A DNA stretch of 64,000 nt, taken from contig OZ025210.1 in NCBI GenBank assembly GCA_964019055.1, positions 12,076,832 to 12,140,831 on the forward strand, read 5' to 3'. This stretch comes from Anthopleura xanthogrammica. Its lineage: Eukaryota > Cnidaria > Anthozoa > Actiniaria > Actiniidae. The translations under genes and the position numbers were made by a program. The notes beneath the pieces were generated by a model. The model worked only from the letters and a program-made list of their open reading frames with translations, was not told the DNA's origin and ran no database searches. Numbering within the stretch: the stretch's first letter is position 1; the number at the start of each line of letters is the position of its first letter. This document shows positions 23,501 through 32,300 of this stretch, in pieces.

Positions 23501-24626
23501 GTAAAATAGGAAAACATGCACCAGCGGAACAACCAAAGGATTACAAGGAAAGAAAGAGAGACCAAAGGTGGGAAGAAATAATGACGAAACCCCTACAGAG
23601 GCAGTACCATCAGCAAATCAAGGATGTGGCTGATAAGGAGACGTGGAATTGGCTGAGAGTCGGTGATCTGAAGAGAGAAACTGAAGGGCTAATCATTGCT
23701 GCTCAAGACCAAGCTATAAGAACTAACGCAATAAAGGCTAAAATCGAAAATCAAGAAGTGTCTGAAAAGTGCAGAATGTGTGGCACATGTGAGGAAACTG
23801 TAGAACATATTATTTGTGCCTGCAGTAAACTTGCACAGATAGAGTACAAGCGTCGGCACGACACACTTGCTGGACTACTGCACTGGGAACTTTGCAAGAA
23901 ATATGGATTACCATGTTGTGACAAATGGTATGAACATGATCCCGATAGTGTAATGGAGAACCATGAAGTGAAGTTGCTGTGGGACTTTACCATCCAGACA
24001 GATAGGATAATCCAGGCTAGGCGTCCGGATATAGTTCTGGTTGAGAAGGAATTGAACAAAACCTGGATTATCGATGTAGCTGTGCCTGCTGACAGAAGGA
24101 TTGAAATCAAAGAGCTTGAGAAGATAGAAAAATACCAGGACCTTGCCAGAGAACTAAAAAAGATATGGAAAACAAAGGTCAAAGTAGTACCAGTAGTAGT
24201 GGGAAGTTTAGGCTCAGTGTCAAAGAGACTGAAGGAATATGTAACTATGTTAGACATAAGTAACAGGATAACAACACTTCAGAAATCCGCAATTTTAGGA
24301 ACTGCCAGAATATTAAGGAAAGTCTTGGAACTTTAAGGAAAAAAAAAAAAAAAAGGGGGGGGGGGGGGATAAAAGAAAGAAAAAGATAACGTCAAGCAGC
24401 ATTGTAACAATAGGTTAAAGGTTTCGGTTAGGTTTTGAAATGTCAGTTTGAAGTCTTAGGTCTTGGGAAAAGACCCGACTAGTAATTTTACCAGGGAAAA
24501 ATCATATTATGTAAAAAAAAAAATTTTTTTCTGAGGTTAAAATAAAATAATAATAATAACAATAATAATAATAATAATAATAACAATAATAATAATAATA
24601 ATAATAATAACAATAATAATAATAAC

Positions 24627-24724
<98 letters not shown>

Positions 24725-26332
24725 TAATAATAATAATAATAATAATAACAATAATAATAATAATAATAACAATAACAATAATACGGATTATATTTTCTCC
24801 CAACTAGCCGCCAATATAAACCCATATTGGCGGCTCAAAATCGCAATAAGTGACAAGGGATGCAAGGGCGGATCCAGGGGGGGGGGGGGTGAATTGGGTG
24901 TCACCCCCCTTGGAGTTGAATATGATAAGAATAAAGGATAAGATAAGACCAAAAAAGACACTATGTAATGCCTTGCTATTACCAGTCACCCCCCTTGAAA
25001 TCATTCTGGATCCGCCACTGGGATGAAACGTTCTGTGTGGACAGAAAAAATCACCAGAGAGAAAAAAAAAGCAACAATTTAGAAGCTTGTTTTCGTTTTA
25101 TCTGCGCCTCGAGTAAGGGGGGGACGGAAGTGAAATGGAGTCTTATAAATTTGACAGGTAGTCATCAAAAATCGATGTTTTTACTTCCGTTCTACATCTA
25201 TAATAAGCTTTCTCTCCAGAATTGTCCTCAAAATACCACGAAACTACTGAACACTACTTTCGTTGATTACAGCCATTCTCAGACACACGCGCACTCTTGC
25301 GAATTTTTCTGTCGCGACAAGTTGGTTTTTGGTGGACGTCAATCAAAATGTTTCCATAGCACTGTCGGAAAACACAAAGCTACAAAGGCATGTGCGTATG
25401 GAATGTCATGGAAACGCTTTGATTGACGTCCACCAAACCCTACTTTGTCGCGACAGAAAAAATCGCAACAGTGCGCGTGTGTCTGAGAATGGCTGTAAGA
25501 AGTGGATTGTGAGTGATGGAATTGGTTGTAGTAGTTGAAATATTTTTTAATCAAAGATTTAGTTATTACTCGGCAATGCATTTAGAATACATTCATGCTT
25601 GAACCAAAATATATGCTAGTAAAGAATACATATTATTTTATTCACTAATTAAGAACAACAGCATGCTATCGACCAAGCTAGTCAGGGACATAAGTCAGTT
25701 CAGTATAGGGAACTACAAGAGTTGGAGAGAGCATTCTTCTCTCTTGCATTATATAAGAGTGGATCAGTCCGGCAAAAGCTTTCTCATAAACTCTCCCTAT
25801 TTCTTCAACAGACAAGCGATTCTCCCTATCCGAAATGCTCGTACTTATTTCGTACGGCTTTCACACACATAAATGCCCCAGGCACTTGGGAGTAACTCTT
25901 GATAAACCTGAAGAACTAAATAACCTAAAAAATATACTGTATTGATATTTTACTCTAACACTTAGTACAGCACCTTGAACGGAGCAAGCTCACTTCCGCT
26001 TTCGTCCCCCCCCCCCCTTACTCGAGGCGCAGATATCACCAGAAGCTTTGAAAAGTTTCATCCCTTGTCATTATATTCTACACTAGGAACGTAAGCAGCT
26101 GATAATATATTCAGACTTGAACTTTAACCAATCCGGAAACGCCCCTGAGCTCGTTCAGGAGCGCGAGATTTTACGCATGATAGATTTTATTTTAAACACG
26201 ATATCATTGGCTGTGGGCTTCCTTTGCCTTAGCTTGAGACTGCTCGGGAAAGATAGATCGAGTATTGCACAGAAATGTATTTTCCGCAATATTCTATGTA
26301 AGATATGACGTTCCAAAGTTTAAATAAACGAA

Positions 26333-26388
<56 letters not shown>

Positions 26389-29286
26389 TATTTATTGACT
26401 TATATATCTCACTATACACGCATCAAGCATTCCGCGCTACTGCTCTAAGCGCATGCTCAGGGGATTAAAAAGTGAGATAATAATTTGTAAAACATGTTAT
26501 ATTTTAGTTGTATTTTTCTTGTCAAACACAATTTTCATTAAATATTCAAGATCGCGTACCGTTAAGCGAATTCTGAATCAAATATACCAAAAAAATTGCA
26601 TATTTTACAAAATATCATCCATCCCACTTTTTAATCCCCTGAGCATGCGCTTAGAGCAGTAGCGCGGAATGCTTGATGCGTGTAAACATTATCATCGACG
26701 CATGAAAGAAGTGTGAAGAGAAGCACGACCCGTATCCGCGTCCTTTGTGTCTATTTGACTTTTACACATTGAAGGTTATACTTATTCATTTGTCATACGT
26801 TTTTTTTTCCTCGGTAATTATTTGTGAAATATATACCTTACTCATTTGTGCTAACTCCTACAGAAATACTAACCCAAATATTGACCATGGAATTTGGACA
26901 GACGACAAAAAGAGCCGCTTTCCTTGTCTTACCGCTACAATATTCATAAACACGCGAACTCTGTAGCTGCGAGTTGCCCGTTGGAATTTTGTTTTTCACT
27001 GCCTCCAGTCAAAAATATAAAAGGTACCGACTTATATTTTTAATCGATGGAAGCGAAAAACCAAATTTCAGCATGCAGCTCGCAGCTACAGAGTTCGCAT
27101 GTTTATGAAAATAGCAGTAACCGCATAAACAAAGGAAAGCATTCAAAATATGCAGCCAAATATTTTTTCGTAAATTTACAGTCAAAACGGTTCATTAAGC
27201 GTACCCCTAGAACCATCTATTTGAGTTTGATTGTATTGTTCAAAGATTGCCATGTCAACGTAGAAAACTCTGTAGAAAACTCGGTAGAAAAGTGATGATA
27301 ACTAGTATCACTATTCTCCTATAAGTTTGATCGAGAGAGAGCCGCCAATATAAACCCGTATTGTCGGCTCAGAATTACCGCGCGATAGAAAAATCGCCAT
27401 ACAAAACTTATTGCGATTTTGAGCCGCCAATACGGGTTATATTGAAGCAAAGCGGCGAATTTTCGAAGGCCAATACGGAAGATATTGTCTCCCAACTAGC
27501 CGCCAATGTCAACACGTATTGGTGGCTCAAAATCGCAATAAGTTATGAGTATGTTACCTGAGTTTATATTTTATTTGTTAATTATACAGTATTCGCTTGA
27601 CTTGTGTGTAGTTTTGTTCTGGAAAGGCACGGCGGATTTCGATTCAAGAATTAAAAAATCCACGCCGGCTTACTTCAATAGAGTGCAAATAATATAACCG
27701 TGAAATAGATAGCAAGAAATAGGAGATAGTGCTTAGTTAGGCAAGACATAGGAAATAAGCGAGGCATGACAGGAGCACGGGCTTTTTCTAGATCAACGAC
27801 TCAGTGCACAAAAGAATGTGTTTCTGACGTTTAATGAGTTAAAAATGAAGACACAGGTCAATAAATCAAGACGCAGATACAACTATTTGAATTGTAATAC
27901 TGATAGATTAATGTGGAATAAAAGTTTGTTCAAATTATCACGGTTGTTTTTTTTATTCTGCATTACAAAACCGCAGCGTAGCGGTGATCATTTGACTAAT
28001 TAAAGGGGGACTAGTACGAAAATCGCTCAAAATTTAATTCGGCTGAAACTTTCTTGGAATGATCTTTAAGGCTCTAATAAACACTAGATCATTTTTTTTC
28101 TTGATATTCCGATAGGAAGTATTATATTTTTACGAATCTTTAACGGAGTCTGTGACGTCATTTACTCAACACTAAACACCGCTCCATACATTTCTTTGTA
28201 AATAACTTCTTGATTTATTTTATTTCTATAAAGCCTAAAGGTTGGCTGAAAGACTTTACTGACGTTTATTGTGATTACAATTGATTTTTAAGTCTCTTTT
28301 TTCAGTATTGAGTATGGAACGAGCGAATATTTTGATCACAAAATACAGGAAAATGTATAGAGCGATGTATAGTGTTGAGTAAATGACGTCACTGACTTCT
28401 TTAAAAATTCGTAAAAATATAATACTTCCCTTCGGAATATCAAGAAAAAACTTTAACCAGTGTTTATTAGACCCTTAGAGATTATTCTAGGAAAGTTTCA
28501 GCCGAATTAAATTTTGAACGATTTTCGTACTAGTCCCCCTTTAAACATGCTTGCACGTGCAAGACCCGTCACGGCTCGCTTATTTCTCCACTAATCAAAT
28601 TTAGGCAGAACTTAGGACATAATTAGTCATTAGTTAGCTAGCTAACTATTTCACGGTTATATTATTTGCACTCTATGCAAATATATATTTATGTAAAGAA
28701 AATGGTATTTCAAGATCAAGTCGAATATTATAATAAAGTATAAAATAAACAGGTTTTTTAGTGAAAAATCAAGTATTGGCTTTCATTAAATATATCACTA
28801 TTATACTATCATTTTATATTGGTGTGAATTGAGCTTAAGTTAAAAATATTTGAGTACCGTCTTTACATATAATTAGCATCAAGACAAGCCACGCCACCTT
28901 TCCAAGAAACTACAATTATAACTGATAAGTTTAGCTTGTCTGAAGCAACTGCTATGAGAGACAAGCTTCTCTAGTGGTATACACAGACGAAAACTTCATT
29001 TTAAAAACTGTTTTTTTATCGAGTTGACCACTGAACGACACATTATTAAAGATAAAGACAACCATTCATGATAAAAACGAGGAATCAGTGAGAAATTTAG
29101 AATAAAAAATGCAGTCTGTCTCTGAAGATAGACCGCAATCACGAGTGGACACCATGGGGAAATGTAAAAATTCATAGAAAGCTTTTTTAAAAGGGCTTTA
29201 ATTTACTTACATGAGTCGTAGTCGTAGTCTGCGAGAGTAAATGCAGCTCCAAGCAGTAGAATGAAAGATACAGTTCCAAACGCCAT
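13526..29286 (-). CDS. Cys-rich single-pass membrane protein, family member B (245 aa, 4 exons)
   Basis: Exons on the minus strand: 29211-29286, 14827-15164, 14563-14662, 13526-13749, all GT-AG with phases 1, 0, 1, giving 738 coding bases. Residues 1-20 are a signal peptide. The ectodomain (about 25-172) has paired cysteines (DDCPDLS, PGC, DCTEITC, NKC, ECG) and alternating hydrophobic strands ([28 protein letters not shown]), suggesting a beta-sandwich. Exon 4 gives a membrane span (about 182-201) followed by ten residues containing nine cysteines, a likely palmitoylation zone, and a short tail ending with PMQPFVNEI. I do not recognise the family and propose no function. Intron 1 is 14 kb because it holds the inverted reverse-transcriptase duplication; the exon 1 assignment rests on phase, donor and similarity with member C. 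Confidence 0.8.
13832..14503. repeat. Microsatellites (GCAA)n and (GCAAACAA)n filling intron 3 of member B
   Basis: (GCAA) units run to about 13919, a mixed part follows, then an almost perfect 8 bp GCAAACAA array covers 13982-14503. They occupy most of the 813 bp intron. The long CLFACLLV-type reading frames on the minus strand come from this array and are not separate genes. Confidence 0.95.
15190..15825. repeat. (AAT)n microsatellite with AAC interruptions
   Basis: About 640 bp of AAT repeats, broken by AAC at irregular spacing, in intron 1 of member B just upstream of exon 2. Poly-Ile, poly-Leu and poly-Tyr frames across it are artefacts of the repeat. Confidence 0.95.
15885..16209 (-). 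repeat. Solo 190 bp cassette with (ATT)n tail and poly-C junction
   Basis: 16012-16200 repeats in direct orientation the segment at about 17650-17835 and, inverted, 24365-24545. In each case one end passes into an AAT/ATT microsatellite and the other into a G/C homopolymer. Here it abuts the left end of the large inverted duplication. It behaves like a short retroposed unit whose 3' tail is the trinucleotide repeat. Confidence 0.65.
16690..16926. repeat. Foldback MITE (left-arm copy)
   Basis: Palindromic arms of about 105 bp begin AGCCATTCTCAGACACACGC and include TTGTCGCGACAGAAA and GATTGACGTCCACCAA. Duplicated in the other arm at 25263-25500. Confidence 0.75.
17812..20455 (-). pseudogene. 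5'-truncated copy of the non-LTR reverse transcriptase
   Basis: Matches residues from about 274 to the end of the full-length protein on the opposite arm (20923-24336), but the first quarter, including the Myb-like region, is missing and is replaced by unrelated sequence upstream of RRDLSRLQ. Reverse transcriptase motifs, the CCHC finger and the endonuclease are present and nearly identical to the other copy. Near the end, a few changed bases shift the frame after NRITTL, so this copy reads on into the poly-A/poly-G tract. It has no promoter region or start of its own. Confidence 0.85.
20456..21740 (+). other. Single-copy spacer of the inverted duplication
   Basis: 1285 bp between the arms. 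It contains the 5' flank and the first 273 codons of the full-length reverse-transcriptase frame, which the left arm lacks. Confidence 0.85.
20923..24336 (+). CDS. Non-LTR retrotransposon ORF: Myb-like, reverse transcriptase, CCHC finger, restriction-like endonuclease
   Basis: An 1137-residue uninterrupted frame. A Myb/SANT-like segment lies near residues 58-115 (KKWNKEENRTLMECY). The reverse transcriptase spans roughly 390-730: YRPI, motif A with Asp555 in MAWIDYKKAYDSVP, GIFQGDSLSP, and motif C FMDD at 655-658. A CCHC-type finger starts at Cys950 (CRMCGTC...EHIICAC). The C-terminal domain is a PD-(D/E)XK restriction-like endonuclease: RRPDIV with Asp1036 and WIIDVAVP with Asp1051. This architecture is that of early-branching non-LTR elements (R2/NeSL-type). 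All catalytic motifs are intact, so it may be functional. The 450 bp upstream is A+T-rich with a GC-richer stretch just before the ATG. The stop is followed by poly-A, then poly-G. Confidence 0.9.
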   Translation: MDTITHNNCDEMMKSRTNENDENRTEANDGSSSSIDQVCGQAGRRRENVTVQNQTRKARKKWNKEENRTLMECYMKSEPEKRGYRKRLLELWEERGMDQQTEQRLADQVRAIRKGKWFTELEIEEIQRKVTEIRQIDTEERSPGTDHSTGTEENCSTTHDDGTEENQREIIPEEMEMTDEQNAIMSRLYEILHKTDRERLPDLRGVFRKKLLDQVKAVDSVLQTIPTNDITETNDLVYAAAAVVTERVGVKIKKKRKNGEPPWKRRLQGQISEMRRDLSRLQQINIQTVGTSRKMERLERKYNVRGKGLKVVIEELKQRIKAKASKVKRYEERIRQYQQNRLFTTNQKQFYEEIDEQKQEQAPPNAEESLEFWGQLWSNKAEHKKDAEWLRKAKNDQHVVQQPEITITPKKIKHRLRKMSNWKSPGLDNVHGFWLKNFVSLHERIAAQLQVCLTSQTTPEWMVKGRTVLIMKDPDKGNIPSNYRPITCLPLMWKLLTGVISEDLYCHLIDNKLLPDEQKGCRKNSRGTKDQLSIDKALLRDCKKRKTNLAMAWIDYKKAYDSVPHSWIIESLELIGVADNVKALLEKSMSLWRTTLTSNGKILGEVEFKRGIFQGDSLSPLLFVIALIPLTDILRSTQAGYKISKSEEKINHLLFMDDLKLYSKNEKELDSLVQTVRIFSDDIGMDFGISKCAVLVMNRGKKIKSDGIALPDGRKLRSLEENDDCYKYLGVLEADDVLHLEMKEKLRVEYKRRLRKLLKSKLNGGNLMKAINTWAVSSIRYSGGIVNWTKNDLQEMDRKTRKLLCMYGALHPRSCVNRIYLPRTEGGRGLISIEDCIRMEEGSLAQYIKNSQERLLIAACKIGKHAPAEQPKDYKERKRDQRWEEIMTKPLQRQYHQQIKDVADKETWNWLRVGDLKRETEGLIIAAQDQAIRTNAIKAKIENQEVSEKCRMCGTCEETVEHIICACSKLAQIEYKRRHDTLAGLLHWELCKKYGLPCCDKWYEHDPDSVMENHEVKLLWDFTIQTDRIIQARRPDIVLVEKELNKTWIIDVAVPADRRIEIKELEKIEKYQDLARELKKIWKTKVKVVPVVVGSLGSVSKRLKEYVTMLDISNRITTLQKSAILGTARILRKVLEL
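21741..25972 (+). repeat. Right arm of the long inverted duplication
   Basis: Inverted copy of 16210-20455. After the reverse-transcriptase stop it holds a poly-A run, a poly-G run, the 190 bp cassette (about 24365-24545), an AAT microsatellite to 24783, a GCCGCCAATAT palindrome and the foldback MITE at 25263-25500. The repeat ends at ACTTAGTACAGCA near 25972, after which the flanks differ. Confidence 0.9.
25263..25500. repeat. Foldback MITE (right-arm copy)
   Basis: Same element as 16690-16926 in opposite orientation; it must have been present before the inverted duplication formed. Confidence 0.75.
26330..26387. repeat. (AAT)n microsatellite
   Basis: About 55 bp of uninterrupted AAT following ACGAAAATAATAA. 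The 25.97-26.33 kb flank has a CTCGAGGCGCAGAT motif also present at 17.07 and 25.11 kb, but nothing coding. Confidence 0.85.
26413..26687. mobile_element. MITE with 65 bp terminal inverted repeats
   Basis: The end CACGCATCAAGCATTCCGCG near 26415 is repeated inverted near 26668-26687, and pairing continues through GCGCATGCTCAGGGGATTAAA. The interior of about 145 bp is A+T-rich and non-coding. Confidence 0.75.
26930..27110. repeat. Foldback element
   Basis: CATAAACACGCGAACTCTGT near 26944 pairs with ACAGAGTTCGCATGTTTATG near 27088, and CAGCTGCGAG/CTCGCAGCT blocks adjoin. Non-coding. Confidence 0.6.
27335..27545. repeat. Cluster of GCCGCCAATAC palindromes
   Basis: Three GAGCCGCCAATA...TATTGGCGGCTC palindromes, each next to TTGCGATTTT or AAATCGCAATAAGT. 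One unit is also present in each arm of the inverted duplication (17350-17395 and 24795-24855). It looks like a multimerised MITE end. Confidence 0.6.
27680..28676. mobile_element. Non-autonomous element with about 31 bp inverted ends
   Basis: ATAGAGTGCAAATAATATAA at about 27680 and its complement ending near 28676 (CACGGTTATATTATTTGCAC) define an element of about 1 kb. It hosts a second foldback element at 28004-28540. Short frames inside are not genes. Confidence 0.7.
28004..28540. mobile_element. Foldback MITE with TTAA target duplication
   Basis: Arms of about 190 bp begin AGGGGGACTAGTACGAAAAT and pair with the right end. TTAA directly abuts both ends (28000-28003 and 28541-28544), the target of Kolobok and piggyBac-type elements. 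Centre around 28200-28345 is unpaired. Confidence 0.75.
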
Positions 29287-29378
29287 GGTTTTTTTTTTGC
29301 ACTCAAAAAAAGCCCAGTGTTCGGATGAAAACGTACCTTGATTTCTGAGAAAGATGAATTTTAATGAGGTGTGACGTC

Positions 29379-32300
29379 CTCAGGTGTGTTAAGGCCTGGT
29401 TTAGCGATCCGAAACACCCCCCGCGAAGACTCGTGTTGCTTCGATCAAATCCAAGATGGCGGATGTACATGTGATGCGATTTAACTGGTATTCGATATGA
29501 AATTCGAAGCATACCAAGCATTTGAAGCATTTAAAGTATATATATTTGTCTTCGTTGTTCAAGAATTATTTTATTTTTCAAAGATGGAGAAACTAGAAGA
29601 CGAATGAAGGTGAGTAATTTACATTTTCGTACGAAATTATTTTTACTGGTAAGCTTAAATTACCTTTAATAAATGAAGTTTCTAAGCAAAATTCTCGGAC
29701 TAGTCGGGAGTAGCTTTACCACGCAAATAATATATTGATGTTGAAATATATATATTTACTCAGAAGCTGACCGGTATTCTTTTAAGCACTGAAAATCTTT
29801 CTAAAATTAAAGATATATAAGCTTAAGTTAAAGAACGAAATACTCGTGCAAATCTAACTACACTAGATTTTTTTCATAGAATAAGTTAATCAGTTATTGG
29901 AATCAATTGCAAAAGGACAAGGAAATTTTTAGTAAGCCAGTAATATTTGTTGTAAGGGAGGAGGGTTTAACTGAATAAGGATTTGTGGTTGGGTTTAATT
30001 GGCCTTTTTTCATTTCTAATATTAATAATGTAAACTTATCCCTAGTCTTGATTTCTGCAGTATTCACATGGTTATTGATTATTTTTGTATGATAATATAA
30101 TGTTTTAAATATACATTTAGCTTATTGATCTGTTTTCATATGGGGTCTGGGTTTTTTCTTATTTTCTTTTCTTATTTGTTTAAATTTTTGATAAGACTTA
30201 TGTTTAGCCATACAATTTTAATAAATAATGAATAAATAAATTTCTTAAATAATTATAAGAATATTATTATTTACAGCACATTTTTAAAAACATATTTACA
30301 GTATATAATCAACCTGTTTTGATGTGTTTTTTAGATTCTGATGAAGGTTGCAGTCTGGTGCTTCTGAAAACTACAAAATTAATGGTAAATACAGTAACAA
30401 AAAATACTTATATTCCATTACTAAATATTGCTGATACCACTGCTTTTAGGTGAGTGCTATGCCACCGATTGTTCAAAACAACAGTAGCAAAAATGCCAGA
30501 AGGGTAATTGACAAATAACCCTGTCACAATTCTGTTCTGTCAGCATTTAGCAATAAAAACAGTGGTAATATACAGCTAGTAGATAAAAGATATGATACTT
30601 GACAGTTTGCCAACTCAAGTTTAGCCATCAGTCAAAGGCCATAAAGTTCAATAAGCTGTACATGTAATACAGATTACTTAATATATATTTTCATGACTAA
30701 ACTGCCAATTCCCTAGGAGCTACTGTACGTACATAATATAAATATTTCCTAGACTTCCTCAGAACAATAATATAGTGTTATGGTTCTTTGGTAAATACTT
30801 TCTGAATGCTAAGCAAGTAAAAACTCACACTTGTGATAGTGTTGTATTCAATTTAACTGACTCGTCAAGTTCTCTAAAAGTTATTTAAAGTAAAAAATGC
30901 AGCCTCCTGAAATGTTAAGATGCATTGTATACTGTACTTGGTGTACTACTATGGCTTAAAGATGCACAGTTATTTTCCATAGCTTTAGAAGTGAGGATGC
31001 TGCTTTTAACCTTGTATTCTTTAATTTCAGTTCATTGGCAAGGTCATCTTTTATAGGCTCTTTCATGGTGTTGATGCTCTTATTTGTTTCTCTGAAAGCC
31101 TTCAGTACCTCAATCTGGATTTTGAAAAGGTGAGTCTCATACCTTTCAATGTGATACCTTGACTTTGGATTTTTTTGCAAATTCTCTCTCAATTTTTCAA
31201 ACCTTGAAACTTCTTCTGTTGCACCCAGCACTGTACTTAATGCTTTTGCTGTTTTAGAATGGAGTTGTTGTTCAGTGTGCTCATTTGTGGCCTTTTTCTT
31301 TTTTGATTCTGGTGTAGCATTGCCAGAGAATGGGAATGGCCTTTTCATACTTGCCCCAGTCCTTTCTTGTTGTTCATAATCCATCTGGTCTTCTCCTTCT
31401 GTCATGTTGCCAAGTCTGATTCCAATTATTGGCTGTGTATTTAAGTTGTCTTCTTCATGATCATTATCCTGAACATGGCTTTCCATTTGCTCTTCTTCTA
31501 CCTCCATGTCACTACATGTATATGTAGTGGGCTCTGCATTCTCATCAGCATTCTCATCAGCATTCTCATCATTTAAGAAATTATCATCTCCACTTTCTTG
31601 TGTCATTTGCTGAGTGATTTGGTCTACAGAAATGACATTGTCATCCTCATCATCAGCAACGTCCTTAGAGGAACAGCATATTCCAGGCACATGCCATCTC
31701 CCCTCAGAATCTCGCAGTTTTGTTGCAGGAATCTTCACTTTGCTCTCTAAGCAATTGGTCCAAGATGCATCCAGGTGCTCTTGTTCTTTCTTTATGTTGG
31801 ATGAACGGAAGTGGTGAAGTCTTGGACCCTCTTCTCTGAAGCATACTTGATTAGGACCATCAAAGAACTCTATTCCTCCATCAACAGATTGCCACCATAC
31901 TCCTTCACCTGGCTCCAAGAAGTCAGCAATTAGCTTGAGGTGTGCTTCCCAGTCCCCTGCATATTTCATCAGAATGCTTTCAGGGATGAAAGTGTTCTCC
32001 ATCTGTGGGAGAGACTTTGCTAACTTACTGATTACTCTTTCCTCTTTTAGAATGTAGTTTAGGCCAGGCTTAGAGGTATCTTGTTTGAGATGAAGAATTG
32101 CATTCTTGGAGAGATCTTGGATTCTCCTGTTCCATGTCTTGGAAGTAATGTCTGAGAGTTTCTCAAACAACCTTTCAAACATTTCAGCATTGGTAGACCT
32201 GTGAGACACAATTCTCAGAAGCTGAGAAGAGTGTGTGATACAACTATGAAAGTAGAGGCCAAAAAGCTTTCTGTAGCTGAGTGACTTTGGTGGTGTTAGC

